From Brachypodium distachyon (lineage: Eukaryota; Streptophyta; Magnoliopsida; Poales; Poaceae): a DNA stretch of 64,000 nt. The notes under the pieces were generated by a model. It worked only from the letters and a program-made list of their open reading frames with translations, had not been told where the DNA came from and searched no databases. Numbering within the stretch: position 1 is the first letter of the stretch; each line of letters begins with the position of its first letter. Of this stretch, positions 33,498-45,760 are shown piece by piece. The stretch covers positions 4,030,001-4,094,000 of the forward strand of contig NC_016134.3 of the NCBI RefSeq assembly GCF_000005505.3, in the 5' to 3' direction. The translations under genes and the position numbers were made by a program.

Positions 33498-36194
33498 GGA
33501 GAAGATGTACGTGCTGCTTGTAGCTACCGATCACATGTCTTCGGACCGCGGCGCACGTGTTCTGCTAACCTTATCGTTGCGCTTATGCAGAGCAATGCGA
33601 GATTCTTCCGGTTTGATTTTTTTAAAATCTGTTATCTTGTAAAATGTGCATCCAATTGACGGTCTGTTTTTACTGTCAGCTCGTTTGTGCCGAGATCTAC
33701 TAAACTCGATCCCATGTTGATATATTTTGATGGGTTTTTTTTCGTCGGGAGTTACCAGGTAACGATCACTTGTTTACCAATTACCAAATTATAATCACTT
33801 GTTTACAAGATTAATATCACTTGGTTACCAGGTTGTCGAGCATCAACATGAACCTATATAAAGACCGGGATCGTCGCATTTCCATAACCGGATGGCATCT
33901 CTTGCTTGTTTGAACACTTCAATACTCATGCTCCGACATTAAATAAATATAATATCTAGATACAATTTTTTTACTTGCTAGGTGTACATCATTAAACTAA
34001 GGACATCCGATTATTAATATGGTAACTCTTCACAACTAATATGGTAACCATGATAGTTTAATATAGTAACGGGTGACGACGAATTATCTCTAAACATAGT
34101 AAAATGAGATCTTGTTTTGAAGCACTTGTTGAGACGAACTCAACCATGAAAACGGATTTTTGATAGGATACATGGTTTGGAAGATCAATCATTTTGAAAA
34201 TTCAAATTTAGCACATGCATGCATGCATTCATAGATATATCAAGGATTGGGAGGAACTGTGTTTTATTTCTCTCTCTCAATTCAAATTTAGCACATGCAT
34301 GCATGCATGCCTTGGCAAAGATATATCTATGCATGCATTCATAGATATATCAAGGCCTTAGATACCCGTTAATTTAAACTTTTGCTCTGGTTACTTTGGA
34401 GATTTACTCATATACGGGATATAAGAAATACCCGTTTGCATTCGGAGTTTAAATCGTCAAATTCGTCTACTATTCACCGTTGTGCACGGTTTTCGGTACC
34501 GAGCTATTTTTTACATGGGGGAGGAGGGCATAATTTTACCTGCGGGTTTTATATATCCGACAAATTTACAATTAGAATTTATTTATTTTTCAGCAAATTT
34601 CTAGGTGTGGCTGTGTGAATAATTTTGTTGCAGAGGCCAGGGGTTTCAATCTACTCTTCGAAAGGAAAAAAAAGAAGCAAATTCCTAAAATCTGAATGAT
34701 TTGTTGACATGACTACTCTCCCAACCCAATAGTGATAAGGCACTCTATCACCAGACCAAAGAGAGAGCAAGAATTCAAACTCACGATCTCAGTGAACTGA
34801 TATGGTGGGAAACTCGTCTGTGCGTCAAGAATAATGATGGCTAATATATATAACTTCTTATTAGACGTTTAATTCAAAATTTTCGAAATGATACGCATAA
34901 AATCCTTTTACCGTGGGGGGGGGCGGTAAATATTATAGTTGTACGTACAAATAAAGATTTTTTTTTTACAATGCTATGCACCGATGGACGTGGTCCCTTG
35001 TTTTGCGTCGTGATACTTGGCTACCCACGGGCCACGTCACCCACCGTAGAGCAATCATTTTCTGTCGATCGTGATCCATGAACACAAGGGATCAGAACAC
35101 TGGACGCATAAGCTGGACTCTTTCCTTCTTGGGTCCTCTCTCTGTTGAGTGTTTACCAATAGTTGGTCCGTCCGTGAAGGCACAGTACACATCGTACTTG
35201 TTTATCCAGCAATACACGACAACGACAGCACTCACCGATCCACGATATCTTCAACCAGTGTACTAATCGTCTAGATGCATAAAATAGCTATGTTTGTTTT
35301 ATTTCGCTGTTTTATCCTTGTATCCACTATCACTGATCGGTAAATTTGATGACTTGTTTCTTTAAAATTTTGCAATAAAAATGGCTGTATGCATCCATTG
35401 ATGCAGAGGCTGGAAATTTCTCTCCCGAAAAAAAACTCACCGATTGACGAGACACTACTCTCGGACCGGTATTAATTATCTCAAAGTTGCCTAAATACGG
35501 ATGTATTCACGAGTAAAAAAACATCTAGATACACGTAATATTTCTACAAATAATTTCGGCTGGACGAAGTACTACGCAGCACTGTAACGCGCACTACGTA
35601 CATATGTCGCGTGTATATCGTGCTTCCACTGCGCGAGTCACGGTATTACTGCACCAAACGCCCGCCGAAGAGGGGTCGCTTTTAAGGTGTCACGTTTTTA
35701 TGGTGGCTCTTAATCGGCCGGCGGTCCCAGTCGACCGACAGGACAGCACACAACGGGAAGATAGACATGTATGGCTTGTCCCACCAGCCTGCCTCAATCC
35801 CCACGGTGCATATCGTGCTTTTCACTTATCCGTGCGTGACGTACGAGTTGTCAGGTTGTCTAGACACACTCGTGACCTTATCTTATCTCTGATGCGCAGG
35901 GAGAAATCTTTCCCTTTCGGATCGAGAGTTATGTAAAAATGGAAAGTTCTATACCAATTTCGAAGCTCTGGTTAGCAAAAAGTGAAAGTCTGTCCTGAAT
36001 TAATATTGAAAGTGTATTGGGAAAATTAAGTTTGTATCAATTTCAAAAGTTTCTCCTCGAATTTTATTGAAGTTCGTAATGTTCAAAAATCTATCACCGA
36101 TTTTTAAAAGTTTTGTCCGAAAAAGCCAAATTTGATCATGAATCTTTCGAAGTTTTCAAAAAGAGAAACTTTCAAGGCTTTTAAAGTGATTCAC
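33498..36194. other. Intergenic, repeat-derived sequence
   Basis: No gene recognised. A stretch at about 33730-34100 is rich in GGTTACCAGG-like words and resembles the unclassified sequence at 39.9-40.7 kb. A 40-bp block ending ATGCATGCATTCATAGATAT occurs twice near 34200-34350. An inverted copy of the hairpin repeat of 26.7 kb lies at about 35365-35440. Open frames at 34382-35936 show no domain. Confidence 0.45.
35458..35569. mobile_element. Stowaway-type MITE
   Basis: About 112 bp, CTCTCGGACCGGTATTAATT at the left, degenerate complement at the right, flanked by TA. Confidence 0.65.
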
Positions 36195-36473
36195 GGGGCT
36201 TCATTAGTAGTTACAAAACTGAAAGAAATCTTTGCCGAACTGGCTTCCGGCAAAGAATTCGAAATCAGGCACGCAAGGCCCAGATTTGGTGGTCGAGGAA
36301 AAAAAATTTAGAAACATCTTTGCAGAAGGCTTGACCAAAATTGTCTGTTTCCCATGCCATTATCCGAGGCGCGAGTCCACGTGGCACGTGGGCACCTTCT
36401 TTGCGGCAGGTTTGGAGTCCGGCAAAGAATTTGAACTCAGACACGCGCGTCGCTGATTTGGGGTGAACAGTAA
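36195..36473. mobile_element. CACTA-like transposon fragment (tentative)
   Basis: Two copies, 171 bp apart, of a block containing TCCGGCAAAGAATT, plus CTTTGCCGAAC and CTTTGCGGCAGG words. These resemble the CTTTGCCGAG-type subterminal repeats of grass CACTA elements. The block ends exactly where P450 homology begins, so it may mark the break of the pseudogene. Confidence 0.35.
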
Positions 36474-37097
36474 ATGGCAGCGGCGTCAACGTCAGCAAGA
36501 AGGTGATGGTGGTGGCTAACGACGTGGTGTCGCGTGCTGTGCTTGGTGGCAAGTTCGCACGGCGGCAGGAGGAGTACCTTCGGGAGCTCGACGAGGCGCT
36601 CGCGCTGGCAGGTGGCTTCTGCCTCGTCGACCTCTTCCCGTCGTGCCCGCAGCTGCTGCTGAGGTGGATTAGCGACGACGAGCGGCGCATGAGGAGGAGC
36701 CATGGCCGCATCCAGTGGATCATCGACCACATCGTCGAGGACCGGCTGCTTCTTCCAACGATGATGAGGACCTTTTGGACGTGGTCCTAAGACTGCAGAA
36801 GGAGGACTCGTTGGAGTTCCCTCTGACTACGGAGACTATGGGCGGCATCTTGTTTGTGAGTATCTTTTGCCTGCACTGATCATCTATATTGCATCGTGTC
36901 GTCTCTCATAGGACATCTACAAGGAAATACCCATCTGCATTTGTCCATTTGGATGTCCATAACTTCGTGGACAAATAAACATTGAACCTTGTTTGTCCAA
37001 AATCTATCCGCGTCCCTTACCTTTTCTTTTTGAAATTTGGAAAGATAATAAAGACTGTGTGGCCCACCTGTCATACTCTCTCCATATGAAAATACCA

Positions 37098-37872
37098 AGA
37101 GCATTTTCAGCAGTAGTCTCTAAAACATGACCCTTAAATGTTGTTTAGAGGCTTTCTCCTAAATTTTTTAGCTCCTATTTCAATTCAATCTTCAACAGGA
37201 GCCCCTATATTTCAGTACTTAATTTTTCCTTTACACTCACATATGGAGCCCATCTGACAGCGAGAAATTTCCTCTTTCTTCTTCTCGTCTTCTTCCCCGA
37301 GCTCGTATGAGAGACCAGCGGGCGGCGCGGCCGTTGGCGGTGGGCGGCGACAGCCAGGAGTGGCGCGCAGGAGCCCCGGCGCTAGCGGCGCGGAGGCCGG
37401 CGGGGCAAGACAAGGAGAACGAGGCGGAACGACGGCGCAGGGCGGCGGCGACGCAGCGGTTCGTGGGACGGAGCAGGGGCGGCGGAGGCGGCGTGGCGGC
37501 CAAGGGCGCTGCTGTGGGAGGAGGCCGGCGTCAAGGCGCTGGGCGGCGCGGCCACGTGTGCCGCGGCCGGGAGCGACGGGGCTGAGGGCGGACGAGCGCG
37601 GTGCGGCAACGGCGAGGCACGAGGCGGATGCAAGGCGCAGCGGCGAGGCACAAGGCGGCGGGGGCAGCCGGCGGTGTGGCCCCTGGTACATATGGTGACG
37701 TGGCATGGCATGGGAGGGAACAGGGGCCTCCCTCCAGAGCCCCATGAACGAGGACCAAGAGGGGCGATGCAGGGGCCTTCCTAGTTTAGGGGACCCGTTG
37801 AAGACGTTTTTTTACTTCAGTTTCTAAAACCGGAGTAGGTGACTTGTTTAGGGTCCTACCGAAGATTTTCTA
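37098..37872. mobile_element. Non-autonomous transposon with GC-rich interior (Pack-type candidate)
   Basis: The ends are imperfect inverted repeats: AGCATTTTCAGCAGTAGTCT at the left, and the complement of the right end reads AGAAAATCTTCGGTAGGACC. The interior at 37290-37690 is strongly GC-rich with open frames on both strands, suggesting captured gene sequence. It is absent from the matching intron at 55.4 kb, so it inserted after the P450 duplication. The superfamily and target-site duplication are not resolved. Confidence 0.5.
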
Positions 37873-37897
37873 AGTGACTTGTATTACAAGTCACTTA

Positions 37898-38249
37898 GGG
37901 CCCGTTTGGTTCACAGGCAATAATTAATCTAGCCTTGTCGACAAGGCCAGGCATGCTGTTTGGAATTGTCAAAATTTTCTAGTTTTCGGGGGCGAGCTAG
38001 CTTGAACGGGCAAACAAATCCCACGCGAGCGAGCCAAATTGGCTCGCCTCCGACGGCAAGCACACTTCGTGCACAAAAATCCAACAGCAACCGTCAACCT
38101 CCTGCCTCACGTACTTAGTATTTATCTTGTAACTCTTGCCATCCTCAACAAATTAACCAAACGGGCGTCCATGGTAAGCCTAGCACAGCCAGAACGAGCT
38201 AGCTGGCTAGCTGGCCTAGGCCAGCTGAGCGAGAGAACCAAACGGACCC
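37898..38249. mobile_element. Tourist-like MITE (PIF/Harbinger)
   Basis: 352 bp with inverted ends GGGCCCGTTTGGTT and AACCAAACGGACCC flanked by the 3-bp duplication TTA. It lies within the P450 pseudogene intron and is absent from the intact gene. Confidence 0.85.
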
Positions 38250-38718
38250 TTATATTTCCAAGTGGTGGGAGTACATGTATTTTTCCTTCTCTCTTCCTCT
38301 GTTTTTCTCTTTCGGAAATCCTCTGTTTCTCTCGCTAGACCCGCTCCGCCTCTGCCCCCGCAAGTCGCAGCCTCCTCTCGTCGATGACCCCAACCGCCAC
38401 CTCCTCCTCTCGCCGCTGGATCCTCCCCCGCCTCCTTCTCCGCAGCCTCGCCGCCGCTTCCCTTCCCGCATCCCACCGCCAGATCCGTCGCCGCCCGACT
38501 TCCCCTTCCGCCTCGCCGCTGCGCTCAACGGCCGCTGGTCCGATGGCTTCTGTCCACCGCAGTAGTCAGTAGCCGCCATCCTGCTTCTGCGTCGTTCGGT
38601 CGAGCCTTGCGATGCAGCGGTTTGCCGCGGAGTCGGAGGGGTCGTGTGATTCCCTAAAATATCTCCCCTGTATCTCAAAATAGGCGGCTCCCTTAAAATA
38701 TTCTCCCCTAAAACTTTC

Positions 38719-39561
38719 CCAACTCCAGCAATTCCCCTAAAATATCTCCCCTATTCTATATTGTTAAGAACTTTGTGTAACCAACTCCATCTTCCCCACC
38801 GAGCAGCCCGCCCGCACCTCCTTTCTTCCCCATCGAGCAGCCCGCCCGCCTCTCCTGTCTTCCCCATCGAGCAGCCTGCCCGCCCCTGCTCCTTGTCCCG
38901 AAGCCCACCTCCACTCCCCTGCTGGCCGCCTTCCCCTTCCTCCTCCTCTTCCTCATCCCCTGCTGGCCGCCGCTCTCCACTCCCCTGCTGGCCATCGCCC
39001 CCTTCCTCCTCCTCTTCCTCATCCCCTGCTGGCCGCCGCTCTCCACTCCCCTGCTGGCCATTGCCCCCTTCCTCCTCCTCTTCCTCATCCCCTGCTGGCC
39101 GCCGCTCTCCACTCCCCTGCTGGCCGTCGCCCCCTTCCTCCTCCTCTTCCTCATCCCCTACTGGCCGTCGCTCTCCACTCCCCTGTTGGACGCCACCGCC
39201 CGGATCTGGCCGCCGCCCCCCTCCTCCTCCTCCTCATCCCATGCTAGCCACTGCTCTCCACTCCCCTCCTGGCCGCCGCCACCCGGATCTGGCCGCAGCC
39301 CGCCCCAAATCGTAGGAGAAGGAGGGAGGGCGGGGAGTACCTGCAGGTGGCGCGCGTGGTGGCAGGAGGGAGGGACGGTTGGTCCTCTCGGTCGATTGGG
39401 GAGGGGATCGGGCTCCCCGATCAATAGGAGAGAAGGAGCTCTGGATAGGGGATCCCGAAATATCAGGAATGCTTTAGGGGAACTGCTGGATGTCGTTTTT
39501 GGGCTTTTCTTCCCTAAATTCGGTATTGGGGAGGCTTTAGGGGAACTGCTGGATTTGCTCT
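38719..39561. mobile_element. Non-autonomous TIR element carrying a minisatellite
   Basis: The left end (AACTCCAGCAATTCCCCTAA) and the complement of the right end (AAATCCAGCAGTTCCCCTAA) form inverted repeats of about 35 bp. The interior is GC/CT-rich and low complexity. It sits in the P450 pseudogene intron and is absent from the intact gene. Frames open on both strands reflect composition and repeats. Confidence 0.65.
38913..39192. repeat. 66-bp minisatellite, about four copies
   Basis: A unit containing CCTTCCTCCTCCTCTTCCTC followed by ATCCCCTGCTGGCCG repeats about four times with few differences. The period is a multiple of three, which is why frames stay open through it on both strands. 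Confidence 0.88.
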
Positions 39562-40741
39562 AACGCGCAACGGTTGCGCGGTAGCCTTCGCGCGCGACCG
39601 CGCGTACACAGGCAGCTGCATGCATACAATGCTTTGGATATCGCTGGCTCCGCATGCAGCGCCAAGAGAAGATGCTCCACATGCACGCACATGAAGCTGT
39701 TGCTGTATGCATGTGAGTGATTAATATTTTAGAAAATTTAAAGTTTTAAAATATTTTATGTCTAAAATGGTGCACTAAATTTACGATATTTATGATCCAC
39801 TTTCGCTATTAGCTTTGTCTCGACGAAACCTTCAATACTAGATCACTTATGGGTATGCTTTGATGATTTTCTCGCTTTAAAAATTACCACCCAATAATTT
39901 ATGAAGTTGCCATCTTATTGGTACGAAGTTGCCATCGCAACTTCTTACAAAATAGGATGACGATTCATGCATCATGGCATGGTATCAAAACTCTTACATC
40001 GTATACTCAATTTATGATTTATATTCACGATTAGTTTGGTCTCGACAAAATTTTCGAAACTAGATAACATGTTGATATGTTCAACAGAAAAATTAATCTT
40101 AAAATTACCATCTAATAATATATCAGGTTGCCGCCCCCGTTAGTAACAAATTACCACGCGGTAACTGCATACAAAATGGGTGGTAATTTGTGAGTTAAAA
40201 CTACCACCCGATAATATCTAAAGTTACCCCACGGTAATATATGAAGTTGCCATCATGTCAGTAATAAGTTACTACGTGGTAGAAAAATTCAAAACATGAT
40301 GGTAACTTGTGCATTGTTGTCCGGTAGCAAAATACCAGATTTTTGTTTTGTTGAAACATATTCAAGAGGAATCTAGTCTTGAAGCTCTCATCGATGCGAA
40401 GTCAATAGCAACAACCGATTATGAATCGGACAAACGATTTGAGTTAGATAGCATATTAAATATGTAAAGTTAACTAGTGCATGTATATATGCCCTAAAAT
40501 GCTTGTTGCAAGCTTAAAAAAATACTGCTTGGTACATACATCGACGCTAGAAAAAAATGATGGCGCTAGCTCGCGTGCGGCGCGCGTTGCTCTTAGTGGC
40601 AAGCTTCTAAAGTTGCCACCTACTAACATATCGAGTTGCCACTTAGCTTGTTATATACTTGCAAATTATCACATGCTAACTTTATATTTAGTTATACATT
40701 ATGAAGTTGCCACCCAATAATGTATGAAGTTGCCACCTAGT
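39562..40741. repeat. Unclassified repeat-derived sequence rich in GTTGCCACC words
   Basis: Many copies of AAGTTGCCAC and GGTAATATATGAAGTTGCC-like words over about 0.8 kb. It replaces the left end of the Tourist-like element found in the intact P450 intron, so it is an insertion or replacement in the pseudogene. No coding domain. Confidence 0.5.
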
Positions 40742-41891
40742 AATATGAATAGGAGAAATTGAGGATTGGGATGGCATGCACACGTCAATCCTTACGAGTT
40801 TTTCACGAGCTCTCATCTAGTGCTAAGAATCCTTAGGAATTAGGTCAATTTTGAATAATCCTTAGGAATCTAGCATTTTTGTTCCTGGGAAACGAATGCT
40901 GCACATAGAAAAAACCATAAGGTTTGAAATCCTATATAAATCCTGCAAAACCGAATGAGCCCTAAACGTCCCATTGCGTGTAACTCTCACCTAGCCTCCA
41001 CGTAGCCCGTGGCAATCGTTGCACCAGGGCACCATGTAGCGTGAAGCATAAGGGATTTGCTTTTAATCTTCATGTGGCTAGAGATATATGCTGCAAATTG
41101 GGATCGACAAATTTGTGCCGTAGATCAGAAATACATGTTCTTCTTCAACCGTAGACTTGGTCATTATAGATACACCACTTCTTGTTGGAGGAATGAGAAT
41201 CCAAGAAAGCAGGTCGGGGTTGTTTGTGGATCTAGAGAGCAAAACTGTAGATTGTATAGGAAGAGAGAAGACATGGGCATAATTTTTTTGGGGGGGATAT
41301 GCTAAAATCTCAATAAACTTAAATTTTGTTTGTGCTCAGCTGATGCCGGCGATCATTGAGTCCCAACCCCAAGATTCATATAGTTGTGTGTCGTTGAGAA
41401 GAGACACGGAAGAAGGGTGCAAGCAGTTGTTATTTCTCAATCGACTGAATCAAAGACTATTGAGAGAATGGTAACGCCTGCAAAGGGCCAATGCATACAC
41501 ACACCAATATGAAGTAGCGAAAATGTGCAGTTCTTGTGTAGAAGTAATGGCGCACAATGTGGTTTAGGCTTCAGACATGAGTGTGTGTAGTACAACTTTA
41601 TTTAGAATACTCCTCCGTTTCGAAATTTATTATTTTATTATTTTACACCAAATATCATGACATTAGACCACTAATGCATATTATTCTTCCTTGTTTATTT
41701 TGTCATCCACCTCTAAATCATGTTGTCATACTACACTCATATTATCATGCAATTTTGTTCATTTTGCAATCTCACCCTTAAACATATCTTCGGCATTTTT
41801 CTCCACCATACTGTCATTATCGTTTACTTTTCATGCATTCAACCAATTGATCATGTCACTGATACTTCTCTACCTTTCTCTTTTCCTATAG

Positions 41892-42762
41892 ATGGAAAGC
41901 CCACCTTCCTTTGGCAACGTTCCACCATTCACGCGCGTCTACTACCCCTCCACCGACGACGAGCGACTGTTCAGTGCGCCCTTGGCGACACTGTGTGCGA
42001 TCCTCGACCTAGCGCTTCCCTGTTTCCGAGGCCGCTTCGAGCCCCCCGTGCCCGAAGGATGGCAGCCCCGGTGGGAGATAGAAGCGAAGATCCGCGGACG
42101 CAAGATCGCTCCACCAACGGCCGATATCACCTTCATCGCCTGCTACCCCACCTATGAGAAGGGCCTCCAGTTTGCAATGCAGTGGGCCTTCGCACACGTG
42201 TACCGGGATTATCGAGACGAGCTCCCCGAGGACTCCCCCTTCCTCCTATTTGGAAGGCGGAACCATGCGTGCTCAGCCGTGGAAGCAGCCCCCGGCAAGG
42301 AACTGTCCGAAGTGGCCGCCCAATGTGAAAACATGGAAGTGAACACGGTGGATTTCGAGACCTGTCTCGGTCAGGGCTCACTTAGCCGAGGAGTTTGTTG
42401 GCCAACTGTTGGGAGACAAGGCCCAACTGCAGGAGGACAAGACGGTGCTGCAGGATACCGTCCTCAACATGGGCAACGCCATAGGTCAGCTGCAGTATGA
42501 GAGGGACCAGGTCCGGTATCACTACGAACAGCTCAAGGCAATCCTAACCGCCGCCGCCGCAGCCGCACCAGCTCCTACGCCAACCACCACACCGGCACCT
42601 GTTCAGACCCCACCTCCGCCTCAGGATGAGGAGATGGAGCCTCAGGAGGGGGTGCCGACTGAGGAGGAGCCTCAGGAGGCTCAGGAGGTGGAAACCCCTG
42701 CCACCAACACCCGCTCCAAGAAGAGGACGGATGGGGCCACCACTTTTGCCGCACTTCCCTAG
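41892..42762 (+). pseudogene. Accessory ORF upstream of gag in the Ty3 element, frameshifted
   Basis: Two overlapping frames (41892-42500 and 42409-42762) together form one protein-like unit of about 280 residues interrupted by a frameshift near 42370-42410. The second part ends in a proline- and glutamate-rich tail (PAPTPTTTPAPVQTPPPPQ). Extra ORFs before gag are known in several grass Ty3 lineages; their role is unclear. I recognise no domain. Confidence 0.6.
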
Positions 42763-43063
42763 CCCTAGTTGGTGACTACCAGACTTTATAATTTATCATA
42801 TTTATCGTTTTGCGAGTTAGTCATTGACCATACAGACTTTGTGTATGGCAATGCAGATCGTTTGCTTTATTTATTTCCGCACATTTTATTATGGGCAGTG
42901 TGCCATCGAGAACAAGTTTGCGGTTTGCTGAATTTCCAAAGGTTTTAATGAATGAATGATTGATTGTGCGATTGTGATATGCTTGAGTTAATGTTTTCTT
43001 GTGAGGCATAGATATCCTTAGTCATTGTCTATCTATTTTCCTCATCTATGCTACCCTAAACAG

Positions 43064-45760
43064 ATGCCTCCAAGACGCCAGCCCAACAACAACAACGATG
43101 ATGTTAACAATGCTGATGCGGATGGAAACGCAGTCACTAAGCAACAATTGTTGGCACCCTAGGTTCAATTCTTCCAAATGATCACACAACAGATGGCCAA
43201 GAACAACCAGCAGAACCTCAACAACAACCAGCAACACCCCCCGCCTCAGGTGGACATAGTGACCCGTTTCCTACTGCTACGTCCACCCACCTTCTCCAGC
43301 TCACCTGAACCCATAGTGGCGGACGATTGGCTCCGTTCCGTCAACAAGAACTTGGTGACTACCAACTGCACGGATGCGGAGAAAGTGAGGTTCGCAGCCC
43401 ATTTGCTTGAAGGACCGGCTGCTTCATGGTGGGAGAACTACCAGATCACCACCCCCAGATCACCACCCCCATTGAGGATGTCACTTGGGACATGTTCCAG
43501 GAAACCTTCCGCACAACCCACATCTCTGCGGGAGTGCTTAGCCTGAAGAAGAAGGAATTTCAGAGGCTGAGGCAAGGAAGCCGCACTGTGGTCGAGTTCA
43601 TCGACGTGTTCAACAGCTTATCCCAATATGCACCCGACGATGTGAACACGGATGCCAAGCGCCGTGAGAAGTTCTTGGATGCCCTGAACGATGAACTCTC
43701 AGTTCAACTAGTAGTCGCCTACACCCCTATCTATCAGTCCCTGATAGATAAGGCCATTGTCCTGGAGAACAAGCTGACCAGATGGAGAGCCGCAAGAGGA
43801 GACTTCATCAAGGAAGCTCTCACACTGGGGCACATCAGAGGCAGCACACCTCCCAAGATGGCAGTGGCAGTTCGACAGTGATCTGGACTGGAGGCCACAA
43901 TGGTCAACGCCATGGTGGAAATGGCCACAATCGCCATGGAGGACATGGACACGGCTACCAGGGTGGAAGTGGGAACAGGTCGCAACCTCAGCATCAACAT
44001 CAGCACCCGTGCCCAAACCATCACAATGGCAATGGAAATGGCAAGGGGAACCACAATGGCAACGGAGGCAACGCAGGATAGAATCGGAATGACAATCGCC
44101 CCAAGCGTGACCTCAGCCAAGTGGAGTGCTTCAAATGCCACAAGATGGGGCACTACTCCAACGACTGCCCAGGAGGTATTGACGGGAATGTTCACAAGCC
44201 CAACAACTTCCAGAAGGGGCACATGAATCATGTGGATGTGGAGGACGTCACCGAAGAACCAGGTATTATCATTGGTACTTTCCGCGTAAATACTTTTGAA
44301 GCACTCATGTTATTTGATACCGGTGCATCGCATTCCTTCGTATCGAGGTTATTTGCCAACAAACATAAGCTGCCCACTAGCACTTTAGCCGACCCTATGA
44401 GGGTGAAATCGCCTGGTGGTGCCTCGATAGCGGCTTATGGATGCCGCCTTTTGTCCGTAGACATTGGGGGTCTCCCACTGACCTTGTGGTGCTTGAAACA
44501 CAAGGACTGGACGTGATCTTAGGGATGGATTGGTTAGCCAGATATAATGGGCTTATAGATTGTGTCAGGAGAACCATCACACTCACCACCCTAGAGAATA
44601 GGAGAATCCTCTTCAAGTCTACCTATGAACTTAAGAGACCTGAGGTCAATTCTCTTAAGGGGGTTAGCCTGGAAGAGGTACTCATAGTGAAAAAGTACCC
44701 GGATGTTTTCCTAGAGGAATTACCAGGCATGCCACCAGACCGTGACGTGGAGTTCATCATTGAGTTAATGCCTGGAAGTGGACCCATAGCCAAGAGACCA
44801 TATAAGATGGCTGTGGATGAGTTAAAGAAATTGAAGAAGCAATTGGCCGAGCAATTGTCGAAAGGTTTCATTCGCCTCAGCTCATCACCATGGGGAGCAC
44901 CTGTCATGTTTGTGGAGAAGAAGGACAAGAGCCAACGGATGTGCATTGACTATCGTTCACTGAATGAGGTGACGATAAAGAATAAGTACCCCTTACCTAT
45001 AATCAACGATCTTTTCGATCAGTTGGAAGGAGCCTGTGTGTTCTCAAAGATCAATCTGCGATCAGGGTATTTTCAGTTGAAGATCCGAGAAGCGGATATA
45101 CCCAAAACAACTTTCACCACTAGGTATGGTCTATATGAGTATACCGTGATGCCTTTTGGTTTGACCAATGCACCTGCATACTTCATGAACATGATGAACA
45201 AGGTATTCATGGAATATTTGGACAAGTTTGTCGTGGTGTTCATCGACGATATCCTGATCTATTCCAAGAGCAAAAAAGAGCATGAGCAGCATCTGCGCTT
45301 GATTTTGGAAAAGCTGAGGGCGCACAAGTTATACACCAAGTTCAGCAAGTGTGACTTTTGGTTGTTAGAAGTCAGTTTCCTAGGACATATAGTGTCGGGA
45401 GCCGGAGTAGCTGTTGACCCAGCTATGGTAGCAGCGGTCATAGAGTGGGAGTCACCTAAGAATGTCAGAGATATCCGCAGTTTCCTAGGACTCGCTGGAT
45501 ACTAGCGGAGGTTCATTGAGAATTTCTCCAAGATAGCAAAACCCATGACCGAACTCTTAAAGAAGGAGAAGAAATTCGACTGGACTAAGAAATGTGAAGA
45601 GAGTTTCCAGGAATTGAAGAAGAGATTAGTGTCCGCACCCATCCTTGTTTTACCCAATCTGCAAGAAGAGAGTTTTCAGGAATTGAAGACTGAGAAATGC
45701 ATTTTATTTTTGGCACCGCAACATCAGGACGGTCACAAAGATTTTCCTCTATGACGCCAA
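43064..45760 (+). pseudogene. Ty3 gag-pol remnant: gag, CCHC, protease, reverse transcriptase
   Basis: Gag starts at 43064 but has an in-frame TAG at 43160-43162. A 14-bp tandem duplication (CAGATCACCACCCC, near 43442-43470) then shifts the frame. The zinc knuckle CFKCHKMGHYSNDC lies at about 44123-44165, the protease DTGASHSFVS at about 44318, and the reverse transcriptase has [10 protein letters not shown] at about 45148 and FIDDILIYS at about 45240. Another TAG interrupts the conserved LAGYYRRF segment at about 45503. A 24-bp segment is repeated 68 bp apart (45597 and 45665) just before homology ends. Dead, retrotransposon-derived. Confidence 0.88.

Larger units (their letters stand above)
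36474..41627 (+). pseudogene. Truncated duplicate of the 54.3-kb CYP71-clan gene (exon 2 part and intron 2)
   Basis: 36474-36855 matches the second exon of the P450 at 54344-57904 at high identity (conserved words include ARRQEEYLRELDEAL and FCLVDLFPSC). Internal deletions near 36740-36755 break the frame. The same donor GTGAGT follows, then matching intron sequence in pieces: about 36856-37085, 38268-38655 and 40742-41627, separated by transposons. Exon 1, the beginning of exon 2 and exon 3 (I-helix to haem) are missing. Homology stops at 41627 within a TCCGTTTCGAAA block, where a Ty3 element begins. The shared intron insertions show they predate the duplication. Confidence 0.85.

Noticed and set aside
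36503..36790. P450 fragment as a short functional gene
   Set aside because: Lacks anchor, I-helix, K-helix and haem motifs and contains frame-breaking deletions; treated as pseudogene.
37212..37745. 177-codon minus-strand frame
   Set aside because: GC-rich transposon cargo open on both strands with no recognisable domain.
38761..39315. 184-codon proline/serine-rich frame
   Set aside because: Produced by the 66-bp minisatellite within a transposon; open on both strands.
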